Origin: Aspidiotus rigidus
Taxonomy: Eukaryota > Arthropoda > Insecta > Hemiptera > Diaspididae
DNA length: 64,000 nucleotides
Direction: 5' to 3'
Assembly: GCA_035079385.1 (NCBI GenBank)
Contig: JAVHKY010000056.1
Location: 6,083,501 to 6,147,500, forward strand
Position 1 is the stretch's first letter, and each line of letters starts with the position of its first letter. The position numbers and the translations under genes were made by a program. Below are positions 49,850-61,253 of this stretch, in pieces. The notes beneath the pieces are model-generated. The model saw only the letters and a program-made list of their open reading frames with translations, made no database searches and had not been told where the DNA came from.

Positions 49850-52800
49850 GCAGGGACGCTCAAGTTCCTGCAGGCCAACCTTCAGCACTGCCAACTGGCC
49901 CAGGACCTTCTCTGGCAGTTTGTAGCTGAGGAGGGAACGCACATTGTAATTGCCAGTGAGTATTACAATGTTGCGAAAAGAAAAGGATGGTACACAGACC
50001 GTACTGGCTTAGCGGCCATTGGTGTTTGCCCAGAGTGTCCAATTGCTCCGGGAGAGGTTGAAAGAGGGGAGGGGTATGTTGCTGTGAAGATGGCCGACAT
50101 GGTTGTCTACAGTTGCTACTTCTCTCCGAATCGCCCCTTACCGGAGTTTGAGGACTTCCTGAAGAAATTAGAGGAAAGCTTGTCCAGATGGCAAGGTGAA
50201 AAATTCATTGTGGCTGGCGATTTTAATGCCAAGTCAGAAGAGTGGCGATCAGGCCGTACGGACATCCGTGGGTATGCCTTGGGGGAGTGGATTGCTTACA
50301 ATCGACTGGAAACAGTCAATGTTGGCAACACTCCTACCCGAGTGCATCAAGGATACGGGTCCATTATTGATATCACCTTTGCCTCAGAGAGCCTAGCCCG
50401 AAAAATAGAAGGCTGGGCGGTACTGGACAAGGAGCTATCTGGGAGCGACCACCGGTGTATCGGCTTCTCCATCCGCCGGGAAGTTGAGGTCGCTGCTCCA
50501 CAAAAGCTGGTAAGAAAGTGGGCCGTTAGGAAACTGAATAGCGACCGTTTGAAGGCTAGCTATCTTGCTCTCACATGGGATCAAGAAGAAGAGCAAGAAG
50601 GCAATGCGGAGGTGGCAGCCGAGAGGATGATCAAGACTCTCACCAAAGCTTGCGATGTAGCCATGCCCAGGCAAGGTCCACCAAAGAAGAGGAGGGCTGT
50701 TTACTGGTGGACCAACAAGATTGCTGAATTGAGAAAAGAGTGCAACCGTCAGCGCCGGATATACCAGCGTAGTAGTGGCCGCGATGGGGCGCGGGCGGTT
50801 GCACCCGAATACCAGCTGGCTCGTAAAAGGCTGAAGAAGGCCATCAAGGACAGCAAGAGTGCTGCATGGCGAGAGCTATGTGAGATGGCAGATGACGACC
50901 CATTTGGAAAGCCTTATAAGCTAGTGCTGAAGAAGCTCAAAGGCCTCTCAGCAATGAGCCGAATGGAGCCGGATGTTGTGGGTCAAATCATTGATGGCTT
51001 GTTCCCACAGCAGCCACCACGAATGGTAACGCTACCAATAGTAGAAGAGGATGGTATATCCCTCCTAGGCACCGAGGAGGTTGATGCAGCAGTCAATAGA
51101 CTGCGGGGTAAGTATTGGAAGGCTCCAGGCCCGGATGAGATTCCAAATCCAGTCTGGAGCGCCATACATTCAGTTGACCCAGCACTGCTTGTTGATACAT
51201 TCAATGCGGCAATTGTTGGGGGACTGTTCCCTGTGCGATGGAAGAAAGCCAGGCTAGCGTTGATCGATAAGAAGGATAAACCACCTGGTCTACCATCCTC
51301 TTATCGTCCACTTTGTCTGCTAGACAATGTTGGGAAACTTCTAGAAAGAGTGATAGCCAATCGTTTGGAGAGCTATCTGAAGGAAAGAGATATAATCTCT
51401 GATAGCCAGTACGGTTTTCAAACTGGACGCTGCACATCAGATGCTGGGATCCGGCTGAAGAGGATAGCCAAGTCAGCGATTGATATGCGCCAGTTTTGCG
51501 CAGCCGTCAGCCTCGACATAAGAAATGCGTTCAATTCAATCCCATGGAAGATGATATTGGAAGCTCTTGTGAACGCAGGAGTGCCCGCATACCTGCTCAG
51601 GATGATCAGCAGCTATCTTAGCTGCCGTGAAATCCAAGCAGAGACGTCTGCTGGTACAGTAAAGCGCCCTGTTACTTGTGGGGTGCCGCAGGGGTCGGTC
51701 CTTGGGCCGCTTTTGTGGTGCGTCGCATTTAACGGAATCTTTAAGGTGAAGCTGCCACCGGGGGTTAAGCTTATCTGCTATGCGGATGACACCCTGGTGG
51801 TATGCACTGCCGAAACAACTGTAGCGGTGGAGAGCAGGGTAAACCGGGCCCTAGAGGATGTGACGCGTTGGATCGAGTCGGCTGGACTTGAACTAGCAGC
51901 AAGTAAGACGGAGGCCATTTTATTCACGACCCGTCGGAAGTTCAAGCCACCCACCTTTCGCCTGCGAGGTGTGGAAATTGAAACCAAGAAGCAAATGAAA
52001 TACCTGGGCATCTGGTTTGACTCAACGCTGAGCTTCAGGCACCATTTCCTGATGGCAGCGGAAAAGGCGGGCCGGGTAGTTGGTTACCTAAGCCGCCTGA
52101 TGAGGAACCTAGGAGGACCGAGAGAAGCAAGGAGAAGGATCATGATGAGCACCGCCTTGTCGATCCTCCTATATGGTGCGCCAGTATGGGCCGACTGCAT
52201 GAAGATACCATACCGAAGAAGAGAGATGGTAAAGATCCAACGAAGAGCTGCGCTGAGGTGTGTTAGTGCCTACCGCACTGTCTCGACGGAGGCTCTTTGT
52301 GTATTAGCACGTTCACCACCAATCAAGCTCCTTGCTGAGGAGAGAGCGGTGGTGTTCGAAGCAAAGAAGAGAACGACGACCAACCGAGAAGCTTTACGGG
52401 TCAAGCAGGAGGCCAGGCGCTCCTTGCTTGTAAAGTGGAAAGAAAGAATTGCCCAGAGTGAGCTGGGTACATGGACAACCCGTGTGCTAATACGCGACCT
52501 TGATGAGTGGATGAACCGACACCATGGTCAGCTAAACTTTCACCTGACGCAGGTGTTAAGCGGCCATGGCTGCTTCAACAAGTACCTTCACGAGAAGTTA
52601 AGGAAAGTTGAGCAGGCAACGTGTTCGCACTGTAACCAAGGGCGGGATGATGGACCACAACACACCTTATTTGAGTGTGAGGCGTGGAGGCGTGAGCGGG
52701 ACGAGCTTAGTCGGTCTCTCCAAGAGATCGGGGTAGATGAAGCGCTCGACCCGAGTAGCCTGGTACCCACCATGCTAGGTTCCGAAGAAGCATGGAACCA

Positions 52801-52957
52801 GGTGTCTGCATTTGCGGCCACCATCATGAAGAGGAAGATGGACCAGGAATGGAATAGGCAAATGCAGAACCACGCTATGGCCTACTCAACACCTGTGTAC
52901 CATCAACATCCAGATTTGCAGGAAGAAGAGGAAGAAGGATACCATCCAGATTGTTAG
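49847..52957 (+). CDS. ORF2 protein: APE endonuclease + reverse transcriptase
   Basis: 1036 residues from the ATG at 49847; the frame is open 25 codons further up, but TAATG makes this the likely start. Endonuclease, residues 1-215: QANLQHC, ASEYY (Glu), GDFNAKSEEW near 123 and GSDHR near 199, so catalytic D/N and SDH are kept. Reverse transcriptase, about 430-760: SSYRPLCLLDNVGKLLE near 486, SLDIRNAFNSIPW (catalytic D), GVPQGSVLGPLLW near 612 and CYADDTLVV near 644 (catalytic DD). C-terminal CCHC knuckle near 925: CSHC...H...C. No RNase H seen. The enzyme nicks the target and copies its RNA onto it. All key residues seen are intact. Confidence 0.93.
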   Translation: MAGTLKFLQANLQHCQLAQDLLWQFVAEEGTHIVIASEYYNVAKRKGWYTDRTGLAAIGVCPECPIAPGEVERGEGYVAVKMADMVVYSCYFSPNRPLPEFEDFLKKLEESLSRWQGEKFIVAGDFNAKSEEWRSGRTDIRGYALGEWIAYNRLETVNVGNTPTRVHQGYGSIIDITFASESLARKIEGWAVLDKELSGSDHRCIGFSIRREVEVAAPQKLVRKWAVRKLNSDRLKASYLALTWDQEEEQEGNAEVAAERMIKTLTKACDVAMPRQGPPKKRRAVYWWTNKIAELRKECNRQRRIYQRSSGRDGARAVAPEYQLARKRLKKAIKDSKSAAWRELCEMADDDPFGKPYKLVLKKLKGLSAMSRMEPDVVGQIIDGLFPQQPPRMVTLPIVEEDGISLLGTEEVDAAVNRLRGKYWKAPGPDEIPNPVWSAIHSVDPALLVDTFNAAIVGGLFPVRWKKARLALIDKKDKPPGLPSSYRPLCLLDNVGKLLERVIANRLESYLKERDIISDSQYGFQTGRCTSDAGIRLKRIAKSAIDMRQFCAAVSLDIRNAFNSIPWKMILEALVNAGVPAYLLRMISSYLSCREIQAETSAGTVKRPVTCGVPQGSVLGPLLWCVAFNGIFKVKLPPGVKLICYADDTLVVCTAETTVAVESRVNRALEDVTRWIESAGLELAASKTEAILFTTRRKFKPPTFRLRGVEIETKKQMKYLGIWFDSTLSFRHHFLMAAEKAGRVVGYLSRLMRNLGGPREARRRIMMSTALSILLYGAPVWADCMKIPYRRREMVKIQRRAALRCVSAYRTVSTEALCVLARSPPIKLLAEERAVVFEAKKRTTTNREALRVKQEARRSLLVKWKERIAQSELGTWTTRVLIRDLDEWMNRHHGQLNFHLTQVLSGHGCFNKYLHEKLRKVEQATCSHCNQGRDDGPQHTLFECEAWRRERDELSRSLQEIGVDEALDPSSLVPTMLGSEEAWNQVSAFAATIMKRKMDQEWNRQMQNHAMAYSTPVYHQHPDLQEEEEEGYHPDC

Positions 52958-53414
52958 GGCCTTTATAGTTGTTGAAAGAATCTCGCGTTTATATGGTTGC
53001 TCCGCGTCCTCTATTCCGGTGAACTTACTACAGTACGTTCACTGTTCATACGAATATGTCTAACGAGCACCATACAGTGAGATTCACGCAACAGCGACTT
53101 ATTACGCCTGATGTGATGTGATAGTGTCGTTTTTGTGATGTGAGTGTGTTCTCTAGTGTTGTTTTCTTTTTTGTGCGTGCCAGGGGGGCTTTGCAGCTTG
53201 GCGGTTGCCAAAGCAACTTGGCAGTTGCCGAGTAGAAGAGGGGGTTCGCGTAGGAGATTCCTCCTTCACTGAAGTTATACCCGAAAGGGTCGATTCCGGT
53301 GTTGGAGGAAACAATATTAAATGCATACGCAACCCGCACCCACTCCATTATGGATGACGGGCGGTGCTGCACATGCGACATACAAGAAAATCTCGTCTGA
53401 TTATTGAAAAAAAA
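52958..53414 (+). other. 3' UTR and A-tail of the R1-like element
   Basis: Non-coding on +, ending TTATTG followed by nine A (53406-53414) before the 3' duplication. The 159-codon frame on - across it has no motif. Contains direct repeats (GGCGGTTGCCAAAGCAACTT and GGCAGTTGCC). Confidence 0.75.
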
Positions 53415-53427
53415 ATACGTGTAGTCA
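53415..53427. repeat. Target-site duplication, right
   Basis: ATACGTGTAGTCA, identical to 46677-46689. Confidence 0.9.
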
Positions 53428-53560
53428 AGATCGTTCAATAGAGACTCGGTAGCAGGAAAGACGAAGGTCTTCGGATCAATAGAGACCTGTTGCCGAGAAA
53501 GACGAAGTTCGATTCTTACATACATATAACTTTATAACAAATCGAAATTCGATGTTCGAT

Positions 53561-54449
53561 ATTTAAATATCTTTCACGGTTTTCCTGAAACTTCATGAAA
53601 CTGCTCCTCTTTCGACTTTATCAACATGGCGACAGTCCTCTTCTTATCACTTGCGCGTGCCTATGTCATATAGTTTCTAATAGAAAGAGCCCGGGTTCCA
53701 GCAACAACACCTATTTTCCTAATTCATAGATTTTTACATGTTTTATGATTATTGAATTTATAAGTGTGACTTAGTAGAATAATTACCTAGAAGAAATAGT
53801 TGTATCACTCGCGCAAAAACAAGACGACGTTTCGATTAGTTCAAAGTAATCCACCAAGCGCTAGTGCAGCGCTTCCCTGGGTTGAAAAAGTTGTACGACT
53901 TTTCCATAGGCTCTAATGGAGATTACCCTTTCATATGCAATCATCTCGAAGACTATGCAATTCAAAGAAAGACTGTATGTATCAAATTTGAAGGAAATTT
54001 TATGTACTTCAAATTAGTTTCTCATCAATTTTCCCTAAAAATTCCAATTTTCAGAAAAAATGGCCCGTAACGGAGATTTCTCCACAAGAACCAATGTAAA
54101 AGTAGTACAAATATTTTTTTACTATCGCTAACTAGTGGTGAGAAATACGTTTTGTGTTTACATGTAAAACGCGGAGAGTGATCCAACTATCTCTTCTAGG
54201 TGACTATACTTAGTAGCCTGTGACTATTCTACTAAGTCATACTCATAAATTTGATAATCATAAAACATGTAAAAATCTATGAATTAGGAAAATAGGTGCT
54301 GTTGCTGGAACCCGGGCTCTTTCTATTAGAAACTACGTATATGACATAGGTATGCGCAAGTGATAAGAAGAGGACTGTCGCCATGTTGATAAAGTCGAAG
54401 GAGGAGCAGTTTCAGGAGGTTTCAGGAAAGCCGTGAAAAATATTTAAAT
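53561..54449. mobile_element. Fold-back element, ~250-bp inverted arms
   Basis: The left arm, 53561-53810, and inverted right arm, about 54178-54449, agree over most of their length. Shared landmarks: CAGCAACAACACCTATTTTC, ATTCATAGATTTTTACATG, TGACTTAGTAGAATA. The ~370-base centre has a 68-codon frame without motifs. Ends resemble TTTAAATATCTTTCACGG. Superfamily not determined. Confidence 0.8.
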
Positions 54450-54470
54450 TTTACATCCTTCTTTTCCTCT

Positions 54471-54486
54471 TATTTATTTATTTATT

Positions 54487-54519
<33 letters not shown>

Positions 54520-54541
54520 TTTTTTTTTTTTTTTGGGGGGG
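54471..54541. repeat. (TTTA)n-(TTA)n-T-G compound simple repeat
   Basis: Read directly. On the minus strand it would be an A-rich tail, so the C-rich sequence to its right (54545-55350) may be the 3' end of a minus-strand LINE; no coding match was found to support that. Confidence 0.8.
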
Positions 54542-54544
54542 GGA

Positions 54545-56745
54545 GGAAGAGAAATGTCCCTGAGCTCCCTTTAAGTCCGCCTACGATCTAACTACTCTAA
54601 AGCATGGCGCCTAAATCCCATCTCAGAATGTTCCACACGCTCACCTATACTCTATAAATCGCTCTCTCAACACGACTTACACATCCTCACCATCAATCCC
54701 ACTTCTCTACCCATTAAGCCACTCTTGATCATCTCCGATTCCCTAGCGTCACTTGATTCTACCTCTATCAGCCGCTTTCCTTCATAAATTGTATAGTGTA
54801 TTCACGCTCTCATCACCACACGCGGAATTCATCTCAATATTCCACAACTAGGAACCCAGCCACAAGGGCGTCTCGGGTAACGAAAGAAGTCGATAATGAA
54901 TCCAAATAAGCAACCAATCACCCATCAGTCAACCCCTCTTTCCTTACCTTCTAAATATATCACCCAAACCTGATTCCCTCATTGGTCTAATCTCAAATCT
55001 CACTCAAACAAGCGAGCTCAAATTAAAAATAATACTTTTATCTTTTGAGACGAGCCAAATCAACTCACTTGCAGAGAAGAAATAATCATCTACCGCTTTA
55101 AAATCGATCAGACTGGACTCACTCAAACCCTTCTCATCACTCTTTTTATGCCCCTTACATACCCTAATTGCGAAACTGATCATCCTGCTATCCATTCAAC
55201 ACATCTTTTCCTTCCTCAAATTAGCCTTAATCCGCAACTCTTTACCCATTTCTGAAAAGAAGCAGTGTCAGATGACTGTCCTCCCCCCTCTCAACATCTT
55301 TCATTTTCTTAAACAATCAAATTTCATCTTCCACATCCAAACTCAATAGCACCGCCGAGCTCATAACTTCGATGACAGGCTGTTAGTAGCACGTTAATTA
55401 AAATGAAAAAAAGAAAAAGCTACCGCTTCTTACTTTTCTTGGGAGAAAAGTTGGTATACGTGGAGAAAAGTTGGTATACGTGAAGAAAAGTAAGAAAAGT
55501 CGATGAAGCGCTCACACATTGCTAGCTTTGAAATTTTTCAATGCAGGCAAACTGAGGACCAGTTTTACAAACAAAAAAATTGACGATTGTTTGAAAATAA
55601 AATTTAGATAAAGAAAAAAACGACCAAAAAAGTTTTCATCAAAATTTAAAATCTTCGATTAATCAATTTACTGGCCAATTTGGTCAGTAAAACAAATCAA
55701 AGATTAATTAATTACTTATCCCAGTTTTGAATCTATTAATCTAAGTTGAATCGCTGATTTTGGTGAAACCAAAAGTTGGACTAACCGCCGATTTTTATTA
55801 ATCGTCGTTTGAATCAATCATCGGTTTTACTCGATTTGGTAAAACTGGCCCCTAATGTTCAGTAGAAGATTTTTAAAAATACTGATCCATATTATTACAA
55901 CTTCTCTACGAGGATACCTAATTTTGTCGATAAAGGATTACAAAGTCTTTCTTCGAAGGACATATTTTCCTTCTGCCTCTTCTATTGTGCACCGATGGCG
56001 ACCACTAGTAGCCTTGTAGCCGATTCAAACGGCGTGTCAATATTTTGTCTGTGGTGTACCGATTTTACAGAAACGAAATTAATTTTTACCGCTTGTACCG
56101 ACAAGCGGTACTAGGAAAAGGCAAAACCGTTACACAAAGTCAATCATCATACGTGGGTGATAGTCGGCAGCTATCAAATTGGTAACGATTTACCTTCGGA
56201 AGAGAAGTCACTTTGCTTCATTCTTAATCTATCATGCGTTTATAAAAAGGTTTCTACACCTACGCTACCGCCGTAGAAGAAATATAAGAAATGAACAACA
56301 TTATTAAGGTTAATATGGAATCTTTTTGCAACCAACTGTTCGAAAAGAGATACAACGACTGATTCTTCATGATTTACAATACCGTATGTATTGGAAAAAA
56401 GAATTTTTGCAAGGATATTTTCTTGAAAATCTCTGATTGTCAACTTTTACAGCGATCACACATAATTTTGTTTTCTGGTAGGAAATTGCATGAAATCAGA
56501 AATGTTTTTGTTCCTGCATGGATCTACTAAAACTAGAAGCAAATAAAAAGTGAGCAACCCTTTCCTTTTTCATTTCTAGTTTTAGGAAATTGCTCGAGTG
56601 ATTTATTTATGAAATTTCGTTTTGCTACGGATATTTGAGATTACTATCACTTTCTCTATTATTATCTCTACCTGGTAATCTTATGTTCATGGATTCCGAA
56701 CGATGTAACATGAGAAATATTATTATTGATTATACAGAAAATAAC
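54545..56745. other. Non-coding stretch
   Basis: No gene recognised. A 22-base direct repeat (GAGAAAAGTTGGTATACGTG) occurs twice at about 55446-55486. Confidence 0.4.
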
Positions 56746-56748
56746 GTT

Positions 56749-56775
56749 TCATAAAGACTACAAGGTAGTCGAAAC
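56749..56775 (+). ncRNA. Decayed hammerhead-like motif
   Basis: TTCATAAA, then GACTAC, AAG loop, GTAGTC and GAAACGTC. Stem II and GAAAC are perfect, but the CUGAUGA core has lost at least G5 and G8. Likely relic of a Penelope-like element, inactive as read. Confidence 0.3.
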
Positions 56776-56779
56776 GTCA

Positions 56780-58640
56780 CTTCGTACTGAAAGAAATGAT
56801 AAATCGTTGAAAGTAAATAAAGTATCATGACAGAAGGAAACTGTAATATATATTATAATTCGGTAATGATGTACTGGGGCAGCGACTCATCAAAAACTTT
56901 CTAGACGGGACGATTTAGCATATTTTTTCAATAATTCTCTCTTCGATGTGTGCAAATTACTCAAAAAATGTTGAACGATTTTCAAAATGTGTGTAGACTA
57001 CATACGCCAAAAAATTCGCTGTTTTTTCAGAATGCTACAGGTTAGAGTGAAAAAATTGTTTTCAAAGGTTAAAGAAAAGAAGAGGAAAATTTTGAAGACT
57101 ATTATTAAACACGGACATTCTGTAGATTCATTTTTCCGTATAATGACTAAGTTTCAGTCATCTATTGAGGATATTTCTGAAATAAATAAAAATGAAATTG
57201 ATGTTCTCGCTCCGAGACATTTTTATGAGAAAATAACTTTACGGAAGTACATAGAATTTATATTCATTTTTTGTAATTGTCAACTTATTCTTCTAAGAAT
57301 ATCTAATTTTATCCACATTTAAATGTGTGTAACTCATCACCTCGCAATACTATGACCGAATTCCGAGGATCGCCGCAAGACATTTCTTTGAAAGTCTACG
57401 ATTCGCACAATACACCATCAGGGGAGATGACAGATAATACCCCAAAAATTATGACTTTGTGGAATACGATGTAACGATTGGAAAACAAAAGAGAAATTTT
57501 TCATACAATGTCTAACGTTGATGTATGTTCACGTTTAGAAAAGGGTAAAAGATTCCTATGTGTTAATTCACTTTCGACGATCTCTCACGGAAATATCAGC
57601 GCGAAACAAGCGTGAGAGAATAGAATGCTGATTGAACAAGTATAACCACGACTGGGACGATCCGTATTGGCGTGAAAATCACGCCAAATAATGACGACGA
57701 CTTTATTACCATGTCATCGGAAAAATAAAATAGGTGTAGGAGTACTAGTCGCACATACTCGTATACCCAAAAATAAGCAGTACAGATATACTCCAAACAC
57801 GCAAATTTGAATATACTCTCTCTTTTAATGCGGGTACATTACCAGTTTGGTTCGCGCGGTAAGAGTGCCAACAACGATTCGACGCGCCCCTTCTACGATC
57901 CACTATTCAAGTCACCGATCAAATGTAGAGTGTAGGGTGAATGGAAGAGCACTTCACAATAGTTACACTTAATAGTTTTACGTTTTTACTGTCACGGACA
58001 TGTTAAACGAAGAGCTCTTGAAACATTGCCTCGCGAGATGAGGGATTATTATATTATGTATGAGAGAAAAACGAAGTTTACCCGGTGTAATGAGTTTATT
58101 TTCGCATCGAGTTCAACAATACCGCGCATATAAAATAAATGCAATTTAGACAAATGATTCTTTTTCTTCTTCCTTTATTTTCTATTTTCAGTTTCTACGA
58201 GCATTAACCGTTTTTTCTCCACAATACAGTATAGTATACGCCTTGTCCCATTATTATTACAATCTCGACAAATTTGCGAAAAATTTGGGCGATTATAATA
58301 TAGATATTCCGAATAGAAGTTAAATACTCGTATGAATACTTAATTCATGAAGGTTAAGATTTTTTTCGTGCAGAAAAAATGATAATTCAGCGAATAATTG
58401 AGGCTCTGCTCGCACAGTAAAAGAACGAAAACTCGAGATGAGTAAATATATTTACGTTTCTCTGTAAACGTTGATTGGATCAATTAAAATTAGAAAAACC
58501 GCAACTTGAGCACGAACTCACCTAAAGAAGGATTAATCAACAGAAGCTCTTTATTCCCCATCAAGAGAACAATAATTTACCCGTGGTTAATTAATTTTCT
58601 GTCCTTTTCGATGCAGTATTTTGTTTGTTTCTTGCATCTA
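56780..58640. other. Non-coding stretch
   Basis: The longest frame (56987-57322 +, 111 codons) is lysine-rich with no recognised domain and is not called as a gene. Confidence 0.35.
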
Positions 58641-58642
58641 CT

Positions 58643-58668
58643 CTGATAATGACTTTTTAGTCGAAAAC
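58643..58668 (+). ncRNA. Hammerhead-like core
   Basis: CTGATAATGACT, T-rich loop, AGTCGAAAAC: complete core apart from G8 to A, four-pair stem II, GAAA. Same style as the Penelope copies at 18.6 and 19.3 kb. Confidence 0.4.
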
Positions 58669-58951
58669 GGCTCAGTATCCGTAATATGTACTTCGTATTT
58701 TTCTGTAGTTCATGTAAATTACACCAATTAAATGGTTTCGATTTGATTCTTGCACACCACGAACCGTAACTTAAACATCCGCGTCAATTCCATACATATT
58801 TTTGTTGTAAATCAATTAATCTGTGCTTGACTGCGTTAAATTTATTTTTAAAAAAATCTTCTGGCGGAGCTATCGAAGAAATAAAGACCATGTTTCATGC
58901 CTTAGGTTTCCTCTCGTTCGATCTCAATCTTGGCCTGCTATAAGTTTGGAA

Positions 58952-58991
58952 TCTTTGACTATAGTACTTCGTAGTACTATTATAGTCAAAG
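58952..58991. repeat. Interrupted palindrome
   Basis: CTTTGACTATAGTACT and its complement around a TCG centre, with a three-base bulge in the right arm. Read directly. Confidence 0.6.
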
Positions 58992-58999
58992 TCTAGAAT

Positions 59000-61185
59000 A
59001 CAGTATATTAGACCGACTAGCTCTCTCGAGCTCATTTGCGCTCTGGCCTAGTACTTACTGTATACCCTAGATCATATGCGCGCGCAAGTAAATTTCAGAA
59101 TGAAAAAAGGTCAGAGCGAAGACATAAAACATGTCAACATAAGTTGCAATCATATTCTAACAGAGAAATTTGATTTACTGAAAATTGAACTCAATTTTGA
59201 AATATTTTGGACTGTACTTGGGTAAGAAAAGAATTGCGTGACATTTATCAATACCCTCCCCCTCTCCTTCACGAGATCCTTGGTGAGGTTAGTTCATACC
59301 ACCTCCTTCCACCAAGAACCATGCATGATTTACGGACGCTCCCAAATCAGACTCGTCATGTCATTTTGAGCTAGATATTTGAATTTCGTTATGCTAACCC
59401 TGATTACGCGATTCGTCATCATGCTCCATATTGAAACGGAATGATTTGGAGATATTCAATTGTGTGACCGGGGCTGAACTTGGTAGTCTCAAGAAAAAAC
59501 GGAATAACCAGACTGAATATCATGATTTGTTCCGTTTGGTATTAAAATATACCACCCTCCATTCCTAGGGTTGAAGTTTCCAGGAGATTTGCAGTCAGAC
59601 CCGAAGTCAAAATTAGTTTGCAAAGAGGACGGAGAGGGCTCCATGAAACATTGATGCCCGAACTCTCACACTTTTTTTCTTGTTTATATTCAGAGTAATG
59701 GTGACTTTGTTTTGTATCATGGGATTCCACTTTGACTAGGGCAAAGGGGGAGGGGACTCGACAGTAGTTAGAACGGGTCTTTAATCCGTTATAACTACCA
59801 GCTTTTCTTTATCCAGAAATTAGTATCATTTATTGTGAAAAATGAATAATTAATTGTTCAACTAGTATTTTTAGAGCGTATAACCATTTAGAAAACGTTC
59901 AGACAAAAACAAAGTGATTATTTCACTCATATTTCAGGCCTTTTTTAGGGAAATCTCCTGTACATCATTTTCGCCAAGGTAGGTACCCAGTAAAATTTTT
60001 CACACAGAATTTTATAGATTTTTCCAAGTATTTTAATGTGTGATAGATGCAACTCACCAACCTGTCCAGAAGTTACCATCATTTTGTTCTGAAAAACGAA
60101 TAATTGTTTACCGGAACGCATAACTGTTCGTTCAACGTGCAGGCAAAAATTTTTGACCTTTTCAATCTCTCTGACCTAGTACAACTGCCCTTTAATTTAC
60201 ACCTCAATTTTTCCAGAAATTACTATTATTTTTACAAAAAATTACACTTCAAAAATCTACCGGGTCGTCAACCCACTCACCCTACTCAATCATATTTTAG
60301 TTATAGATTTTGTTTTTTTGGTATATAGTTCACAAACTTTTTCAAAATGTGTAAGCGTGTACTAATACCGTTCAGGCTAAGAAAATCTCAGTTTAATAGA
60401 GGACTTTTTAATAGACGGTTGTTCATCCCACTCGGTAAATTATCCGAAAAATTGAAAGGCGTACGGTGTGCTAATTTTGGCGAAGTGGATACTTACCTTT
60501 AATCTGACTAAAATCATTGTTCAATAATTACCAGGTTGAGGATATAACATTTTAAAAGGTGTGTATGCTAATTATTTCAAAAGATACCTATATTAAGCTT
60601 TCATCAGAGTAGATTCTATTAACTTTAACCTTTCGCTCTGCGTTTCTCATAAAGGAGTTGAGACCTACCAATGCTCACATTAAAAGGTTGAATTTCACCT
60701 TTTTGAAGAAAGAAAATACTCGTAAAATAAAATGATAATAGAGAAGAGCAAGTTATCCTGTTTCCCCATAACTGGTACTGGTATTAACCATTGACTATAA
60801 TATATTATGTGGACTGCGCTAAGCAGTAAAAGATACGGTTCAACATCCACGATGAGGAGGAGAGGTGCGACTATTTTACGCTTACGGCGTCCGTATACAA
60901 GATATATAGTCGGCGAATACTACGTTTGAGGTAGAGAGGAAAGGTGCGACATGGGTATTTTAAATTCAAGTGGTTTTCGTCAAACCTTATCACATCTGCA
61001 GACGCTTTTTTCGGTTGTTTTATAAATATTAGCGCAGTTCATATAACATAATTATAGTCAAAGGTTATTAACTCAGAAGGATTTTAACTATATAATTTTT
61101 TATTAGTTTCCATGCCTACTGAACCTTTTCCTTGAAGCTCAGCTAAAAATGGTTTTGTTGTTGAGTATTTAATATTAGACAATGT
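59000..61185. repeat. Non-coding, diverged direct repeats
   Basis: Three related blocks beginning CCAGAAATTAGTATCATT, CCAGAAGTTACCATCATT and CCAGAAATTACTATTATT at about 59813, 60070 and 60213, so an old irregular tandem repeat. Two short direct repeats (GAGGTGCGAC, AAGGTGCGAC) lie at about 60863 and 60960. No gene recognised. Confidence 0.4.
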
Positions 61186-61253
61186 ATTGGGGTTTAAACT
61201 TTCACTAGAGGGCGCTACTGTAAGGGTGAAAACGAGATTCTATGTATGTTTGT

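Larger units (their letters stand above)
46690..53414 (+). mobile_element. Full-length R1-clade non-LTR retrotransposon
   Basis: 6725 bp bounded by exact 13-bp duplications and ending in a nine-base A run. Layout: 1.19 kb 5' UTR, ORF1 (47880-49847), ORF2 (49847-52957), ~450 bp 3' UTR, A-tail. Three zinc knuckles in ORF1, an APE-type endonuclease, RT and a C-terminal zinc knuckle in ORF2, and no RNase H seen, fit the R1 clade. It is GC-richer than its flanks by eye. Both ORFs are open, so the copy may be recently inserted and competent. The target is neither rDNA nor (TTAGG)n as far as the flanks show. Confidence 0.92.

Noticed and set aside
53046..53525. 159-codon minus-strand frame
   Set aside because: Spans the LINE 3' UTR, the A-tail and the duplication junction, so it cannot be a single conserved gene.
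56987..57322. 111-codon lysine-rich frame
   Set aside because: No motif, no splice context, AT-rich composition expected by chance.
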